DNA of 11,283 nucleotides from RGIG5675 sp050943435 (GTDB taxonomy: Bacteria > Bacillota > Clostridia > Oscillospirales > Ruminococcaceae), in NCBI GenBank assembly GCA_050943435.1, contig JBMNPE010000050.1:1-11283 (forward strand). Direction: 5' to 3'. Positions 8,401-11,283 of this stretch are shown here, one piece after another; positions within the stretch are counted from its first letter, which is position 1; each line of letters starts with the position of its first letter. The position numbers and the translations under genes are program-made. The notes under the pieces are model-generated. The model searched no databases and had not been told where the DNA came from. It saw only the letters and a program-made list of their open reading frames with translations.

Positions 8401-8891
8401 AATACGAGATAACAGGAGCACTTGTAGATTCTGACGGGGCCGCAGTGCAGGACTTGTCCGGTGCACCGGCGTCATCCAGTCTCACATTCGTGCCTGAAAC
8501 CTCTGACGGGACTCTGACGGTGTCGTTTGAGGACATCCCGTCCGAGTCAGTAATCGGGAAGGATACAGTGTGCACTGAGACGCTGCTCCTAGACGGAAAC
8601 GAAATAGCGAAGCATGAAGACCTCGGCAACAGGGACCAGACGACTTCGTATATAGAAAAGCTCGGAAAGTTCCGCCTGATGCTCGAGGAGAGTCCTATGA
8701 CCATAAATGTGGAAGGCAGGACGCCTTCCGTCGACACCGGAGTCAGTGCGGAATATGCAGACGAGCCCTATGCATATACGGAAAAAAAGACAGTAAAGAG
8801 CGGCAACGGACTGATTCCGATCCTTGCCGCGGCCGCCGCCATTGCTTCTGCAGGCGGAGTGATTCTTTATAGGAGGAGAAGATCGGCTTGA
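5496..8891 (+). CDS. NlpC/P60 hydrolase fused to SpaA-like and VaFE surface stalk, membrane anchored
   Basis: This 1131-residue secreted surface protein begins with a signal peptide (about residues 1-28). A C40 NlpC/P60 peptidase head follows (about 68-220), with Cys102 in YDCSG, GDVVVFF (151-157) and His171 in AVHIGI. Three SpaA/Cna-B-like domains come next (about 226-322, 325-460, 463-566), with candidate isopeptide pairs K232/E288, K331/E411 and K468 or K469/E531. Four VaFE domains (about 567-1055) each start with a Thr and end with a Gln that can form an ester: T573/Q690, T699/Q805, T814/Q926, T935/Q1048. The C-terminus has a hydrophobic helix (about 1106-1125) and RRRRSA. No LPXTG is present; VKSGN (1100-1104) precedes the helix. 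Likely role: wall hydrolysis or adhesion at the tip of a rigid stalk, possibly during mating. The domain family calls are firm, but bond pairs and function are inferred. Confidence 0.92.
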   Translation: MALRPNRNLALILAIAVLIVCLAPAAGAKKQGNFRDADFSASGIGYRDDTGAEDPYASDREYEPAALDWVSAASIAEQKIGARYGTNGEWGPGTGSSAKYDCSGLFSRCVSECGGEIQHRHGVWAWLTYLNYWEVPYESSTSGTHPTGNRGDVVVFFKNGSSGESTYDAVHIGICTGGTKYVSSLSAKGSHSYAGVWETDMYYYTSVAGSVTTPVFRIYRTSSLTGKLMIRKTSAASGITSGSSLYSLEGTEFTVRAQDGSTAAVLTCTSDGTTGWAELPAGTYTVKETKAGKGYLIDSNPVTVEISAGDQKEVSFSDVPVLSRGGIVLGKYDADTGSALPQGSGSFEGAVFKVEYFQSAGASGSPARTWYFKTDSGGKLSFDETHRCAGDQLYTYGGSAVLPLGSISVTETEAPRGYTVRSGSLTADITENNGNAVLTWEDGTSGIMKSGNAYLISENGIRGSVRVKKNDSATGAPLAGAEFTVYAMEDMNIGDRRLSAGETVIVMTTVEDGIAETAARSLPYGKYVVRETRAPLGYTPDREWHREFSINSDGQTVDLTSEPVGNGPVEIKTSAYDSSTGFRSASVSESFKAMDMVSLTGLETGRSYRLVCSAVLQDGTPVAGEDGEQVSVSIEFTADNAEMEMEIGPVAFDSSGMAGLTVVLTERLYDITGGAEELRAVHEDLSDEEQTLRFPSVSTTASDSATGDNQGVISDDAGIIDEVQLDNLVPGTEYTLKGTVVLKGEEEVLAAAEKIFTADEAEMTVDMEFGLDSRDLAGKSAVVYEELTAGGTVLASHMDPDDPSQTVTYPSIGTSAVSGTTGSSMGSCREGETIVDTVSYEGLIPGEEYELEGRLVFSGTGEEVLLDGVPVTAHASFVPETSSGETQVVFRFDSRQFAGETLTVFEKLHHLGVEIASHEDENDSDQSVYYPEISTMAADSRTGASWGKVGKPVTVVDKVFYENLIPGEEYEITGALVDSDGAAVQDLSGAPASSSLTFVPETSDGTLTVSFEDIPSESVIGKDTVCTETLLLDGNEIAKHEDLGNRDQTTSYIEKLGKFRLMLEESPMTINVEGRTPSVDTGVSAEYADEPYAYTEKKTVKSGNGLIPILAAAAAIASAGGVILYRRRRSA

Positions 8892-10015
8892 AGAGATTCC
8901 TTGTTAAAACGGCGGCTGCACTTGCAGCCGCCCTACTGCTGTCTGCGCTTCCCGGCGTCAGTGCCGACACACTGGAAGACGCCTCAGTCTCGATGACTGA
9001 CGGCTCTGACGGGACGATATGCGCTTCAGTGGAATACACTACGCTCGACCCGGAGGAGAGGTATTCCTTCCGGAAATCCATTGAGGATGGGGACGAGACA
9101 TACAGGCTGGCCGATACCGAAAGGGAAGTCATAGAGGTCTCAAGGCACAGATACGAGGACGTCTCCACTGAGGAGACATACGTGAGCGTGTATTCAGAAG
9201 ACGACGTGCCGGAGAGCCTTGAATGGACAAATCCCATAAACGGAAAGACATACAGCCTCCCGCTCCTCGGATGCACACTCACTGAATCCGGAAGCGAGGA
9301 GAGGAGCGCAGAGATAACGGCTGAGGTTGACTACGGACTTGTGGACGAAGTCCCAGGGCCCGAGGAGACGATGCCTGTCTCATACACAGACCCCCTCACG
9401 GGGAAGGTGCTGAACGGAAACGTGGGCTTAATAAGGCTCGAGGAGACGGAGCCGTTCTCATGGAGGAGAGCAGAGATCCCAACAACAGTGACTGGTGCCG
9501 ACGGCTCGTGGTACGTGCTGGAGGGAAGCTCTGTAAGGATTCCTTATACGGAGCCCGGCGAAACTGAGATAGCGCTCGATGAGGAAACGAAAGAAGAAAT
9601 AGCAGCTTATCTTGGGAAGGACGCTTCCGTTTTCAGGGTGGATTCCGCTAGCTGGACCTCAGATGAATACGAAAGGAACGGAATAATATGCAGGGATGCC
9701 GTATTCACATGTGAAAGGTATCTTGCCGGCTACAAGGCGCACTATTCCTCAGTGTGGGAGCTTCCCCCGAGGACTCTCTACGACGCCTTGGCCGTCTATG
9801 GATATGAGGACGGGTCTTTTGACGTCCTGGACGGGACCACGGAGTATACGGTAAGGGAGACCGCGTATTACGAAATCCCAGAGGGCACGGGACTGGTTCT
9901 GACTCCAGCCGGAAAGCGCGCGGCACTGATAGGGACGGCAGGGCTCCTGGCTGTATGCTGCGCCGCTGCAGTCATAGCAATGAGATATAAAAAGAAGGCT
10001 GATAGCCGTGCGTAG
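8888..10015 (+). CDS. secreted C-terminally membrane-anchored protein of VaFE/sortase cluster, function unknown
   Basis: This 375-residue protein has a signal peptide (about residues 1-26, ending VSA), a long acidic extracellular region and one C-terminal TM helix (about 344-364) followed by RYKKKADSRA. The TTG start overlaps the upstream TGA (TTGA). The AGGAGGAG at 8871-8878 sits 9-11 bases upstream and is formed by the arginine codons of the preceding protein. Two segments look alike: WTNPINGKTYSLP (about 113-125) and YTDPLTGKVLNG (about 166-177). The RYLAGYKAHY...LP segment (about 277-293) resembles uncharacterised proteins that accompany VaFE/sortase genes in Firmicute mobile elements, by recollection only. 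There is no sorting motif next to the helix; IPEGTG (329-334) is ten residues away and not canonical. It may be a partner or membrane platform for the large surface protein. Confidence 0.85.
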   Translation: MKRFLVKTAAALAAALLLSALPGVSADTLEDASVSMTDGSDGTICASVEYTTLDPEERYSFRKSIEDGDETYRLADTEREVIEVSRHRYEDVSTEETYVSVYSEDDVPESLEWTNPINGKTYSLPLLGCTLTESGSEERSAEITAEVDYGLVDEVPGPEETMPVSYTDPLTGKVLNGNVGLIRLEETEPFSWRRAEIPTTVTGADGSWYVLEGSSVRIPYTEPGETEIALDEETKEEIAAYLGKDASVFRVDSASWTSDEYERNGIICRDAVFTCERYLAGYKAHYSSVWELPPRTLYDALAVYGYEDGSFDVLDGTTEYTVRETAYYEIPEGTGLVLTPAGKRAALIGTAGLLAVCCAAAVIAMRYKKKADSRA

Positions 10016-10721
10016 GGCTCTTGCCCTGCTCGCGGCGGCAGCCATAATGCTCCTGGGTTCATCCAGCCCATGCAGGGAAGCCTCAGCTGTTACACCGGAG
10101 GAAAAGGCTTCTTCTGCAGTGATTGAAGAAGAGACCGTTTCTACTGATGCGGAGAAGATCGACTGGCAGGCTCTCAGGCAGGAAAATCCGGATACGGCAG
10201 GGTGGATAACCGTGCCGGGGACATGCATAGACTTCCCGGTCGTGAGAGGTGAGGACGACACGGAATACCTGAGAAAGGCTTTTGACGGAACATATTCAGT
10301 CTGGGGGACGCCGTTCTTTTCCTCTTCATCGGGACCTGAAAGCCGGAACCTCATAATGTACGGACATTCCGGACCGGGAGGGAGGATGTTCGGGGAGCTC
10401 GAGGACTATGCAGCAGCGGAGGACCGCAGAGAACCTGTTCTTCTCTGCCTTCCGGAAGGGGACTTTGAGTGCAGGCTCATAAGCATTTTTAGGACGGACA
10501 TGTCTCTCTTAAGCTGGCACGGCTGGCAGGTGGATTCATTCCCTGATGAGGCAGACGAGAGGACATTCTTCTTCACGGCAGAGGAGCTCTCCTGTGTCGA
10601 TTCCTCCGTCCCTTTCCTCCCGGGATCCAGGTATCTCACGATACAGACCTGCTCGTTCGACTCCGATGGGAACAATGACGGGAGGCTCGTCGCTATATTC
10701 CTGATGAAGCCATACGGGTGA
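10008..10721 (+). CDS. class B sortase
   Basis: This 237-residue transpeptidase would cleave a C-terminal sorting signal and attach the surface protein to the wall or to another subunit. It has an N-terminal signal-anchor (about residues 3-20). The class B pattern follows: GWITVPGTCIDFPVV (65-79), His120 in MYGHS, Cys215 in IQTCSF and Arg226 in DGRLVAIF, all three catalytic residues present. The length is normal for SrtB-type enzymes. The GTG start overlaps the upstream stop region by eight bases, with GAAGG at 9994-9998 nine bases away, made from the lysine codons of the upstream protein. Its operon position after two surface proteins implies these are its substrates, yet neither carries a standard LPXTG or NPxTN motif. 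Class B rather than class C or D is my judgement from motif layout. Confidence 0.92.
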   Translation: MRRALALLAAAAIMLLGSSSPCREASAVTPEEKASSAVIEEETVSTDAEKIDWQALRQENPDTAGWITVPGTCIDFPVVRGEDDTEYLRKAFDGTYSVWGTPFFSSSSGPESRNLIMYGHSGPGGRMFGELEDYAAAEDRREPVLLCLPEGDFECRLISIFRTDMSLLSWHGWQVDSFPDEADERTFFFTAEELSCVDSSVPFLPGSRYLTIQTCSFDSDGNNDGRLVAIFLMKPYG

Positions 10722-10737
10722 ACATCTGAGCCAATCA

Positions 10738-10746
10738 TGATAAAAT
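10738..10746 (+). promoter_or_regulatory. possible extended -10 promoter for the 54-residue gene
   Basis: TGATAAAAT matches the extended -10 form (TG, one base, TAAAAT) and ends 32 bases before the ATG at 10779. No good -35 is seen at 17 bp (GTGAAC), which extended -10 promoters can tolerate. The stretch is AT-rich in a GC-rich neighbourhood. Co-transcription with the sortase gene remains possible. Confidence 0.35.
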
Positions 10747-10778
10747 AAAATATATTATTGATCACCGGAGGATTCCGC

Positions 10779-10943
10779 ATGAACCGCCTGCTTGCACTAT
10801 TGGAGACAGCATCGGTAGAAGACGACCCGATGTTCGGAATTCTCATGCTCGCGATTATCCTGGTCGTCGGGGTCATCGGAGTCACGATGATCATCTACTT
10901 TATCCTCAAGTGGATAAAATCCGGAAAGAACAAAAAACACTGA
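10779..10943 (+). CDS. small single-TM protein, unknown function
   Basis: This 54-residue protein has a short N-terminus with acidic residues (SVEDD, about 12-16), one strongly hydrophobic helix (about residues 18-44) and a lysine-rich tail (KWIKSGKNKKH), predicting the N-terminus outside and the C-terminus in the cytoplasm. The ATG at 10779 has CGGAGGA at 10765-10771, seven bases upstream, a near-ideal site. An in-frame TTG at 10758 would add seven residues but lies upstream of that site, so I reject it. The gene lies 57 bases after the sortase gene and just before a strong terminator, so it may be the last gene of the surface operon. It is not a recognised family; possibilities include a small regulator or assembly helper for the membrane proteins nearby. 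Confidence 0.75.
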   Translation: MNRLLALLETASVEDDPMFGILMLAIILVVGVIGVTMIIYFILKWIKSGKNKKH

Positions 10944-10956
10944 ATCCTGTACATCT

Positions 10957-10998
10957 GCCGCGGCCCGGACCACCGGGACCGCGGCTTATTTTTTTTTG
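10957..10998 (+). terminator. strong rho-independent terminator
   Basis: GCCGCGG-CCCGG (10957-10968) pairs with CCGGG-A-CCGCGGC (10973-10985), a 12-bp GC-rich stem with one bulged A and an ACCA loop, followed by TTATTTTTTTTT. It ends the surface-protein/small-TM unit and separates it from the regulator gene. Confidence 0.9.
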
Positions 10999-11068
10999 TC
11001 CTCCGGGACCCGTACGTTGTCAATCTGTACAATTTCTGATACCGGAACGGAAGTATTTTTTAAAGAAT

Positions 11069-11118
11069 AATTAGCTTGCTAATTGCTATATGTTGATATA
11101 TGATATTTAGCATGCTAA
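11069..11118 (+). promoter_or_regulatory. promoter with twin MarR-type palindromic operators
   Basis: The promoter is TTGCTA (11076-11081), a 17-bp spacer and TATGAT (11099-11104). Palindrome 1, AATTAGCTTGCTAATT (11069-11084), covers the -35 box. Palindrome 2, TTAGCATGCTAA (11107-11118, perfect), covers the predicted transcription start. Both share TTAGC-N2-GCTAA, with centres 36 bp apart. TTAGC/GCTAA inverted repeats are typical of MarR-family sites, and the gene downstream appears to encode a MarR-like protein, so autorepression is likely. Confidence 0.75.
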
Positions 11119-11153
11119 TTGTTTGGAATGATGGACAGAAAGGAGCTAAACGG

Positions 11154-11283
11154 ATGGAGACCAGACCCGGGGAATGCGGGCAGGAAAAAGACCGCGGTGC
11201 TGACAGTTTTGACGACGCGTCGGTCGGCTTCAAGTTCAGGGTTATACACGAGCAGTTCAAATACCTGGTACAGCAGGGGCTCA
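11154..11283 (+). CDS. probable MarR-family transcriptional regulator, N-terminal fragment (3' truncated by window)
   Basis: Only 43 complete codons are visible. The first 22 or so residues are polar and low in conservation, then FKFRVIHEQFKYLVQQGL matches the start of the first dimerisation helix of many MarR regulators. The ATG at 11154 has AGGAG at 11141-11145, eight bases upstream. An earlier ATG pair at 11129/11131 lacks a well-placed ribosome site. The DNA-binding domain is outside the window, so the family call rests on this helix and on the two palindromes in the promoter. Such genes often lead an operon with export pumps, which would lie beyond the right edge. Confidence 0.65.
   Translation, partial: METRPGECGQEKDRGADSFDDASVGFKFRVIHEQFKYLVQQGL

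Noticed and set aside
6177..8655. DNA-level tandem repeats across the SpaA and VaFE domains.
   Set aside because: The domains are related only at the protein level; I found no long near-identical nucleotide repeats, so they are old and diverged rather than recent expansions.
8724..8741. PSVDTG (residues 1077-1082 of the large surface protein) as an LPXTG-like sorting motif.
   Set aside because: It lies about 24 residues before the hydrophobic helix, too far for a sorting signal, and it aligns better with the first strand of a VaFE domain (P-x-V-x-T), so it looks like a vestigial domain start.
9872..9889. IPEGTG (residues 329-334 of the 375-residue protein) as a sorting motif.
   Set aside because: It has an extra residue relative to LPXTG and is ten residues upstream of the helix, with charged GKR in between; it is more simply part of the extracellular domain.
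11014..11033. Inverted TTGT...ACAA sequence upstream of the MarR-like promoter as a third operator.
   Set aside because: Only four bases per arm match and it does not share the TTAGC/GCTAA core of the two clear sites.

Overview
The window looks like an accessory region of a Gram-positive, probably anaerobic, Clostridia-like bacterium. The evidence is a class B sortase, surface proteins with signal peptides and C-terminal membrane anchors, Shine-Dalgarno starts and Gram-positive-type conjugation genes. Base composition is moderately GC-rich. Arginine is mostly AGG/AGA and isoleucine is often ATA throughout, including the cargo genes, so no segment stands out as freshly acquired by codon use. 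I cannot name the species.

Region 1 (1-2155) is the tail of an integrative/conjugative element transfer operon. It holds the C-terminal ATPase half of a VirB4-like protein (cut by the window start) and, joined by an ATGA overlap, a membrane-anchored CHAP-domain cell-wall hydrolase. Region 2 (2156-3114) has its own sigma-A-type promoter, a two-TM protein of unknown function, and a strong hairpin terminator between convergent genes. Region 3 (3115-5460) is a divergent pair, a MATE-family efflux transporter on the minus strand and a TraX-family membrane protein on the plus strand. Their near-consensus promoters overlap so closely that simultaneous occupancy looks impossible. A terminator follows traX.

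Region 4 (5461-10721) is a tightly overlapping three-gene surface cluster. The first gene is a 1131-residue protein with an NlpC/P60 hydrolase head, three SpaA/Cna-B-like domains, four VaFE (Thr-Gln ester) domains and a C-terminal anchor. The second is a 375-residue secreted protein with a C-terminal TM helix, and the third is a class B sortase. Neither surface protein has a canonical LPXTG; a VKSGN sequence just before the hydrophobic segment of the large protein is the best sorting-motif candidate. Region 5 (10722-10985 plus T-run) has a 54-residue single-TM protein and a strong terminator. Region 6 (to the end) is a promoter carrying two TTAGC/GCTAA palindromes and the first 43 codons of a likely MarR-family regulator.

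The likely shared theme is cell-envelope contact during conjugation: a transfer ATPase, a wall hydrolase tethered to the donor membrane, and a long self-crosslinked stalk displaying a second wall hydrolase, possibly anchored by the adjacent sortase. That link is an inference from gene content and order. No intergenic stretch exceeds 300 bases, and I saw no tRNA, rRNA, CRISPR array, insertion sequence or att site.
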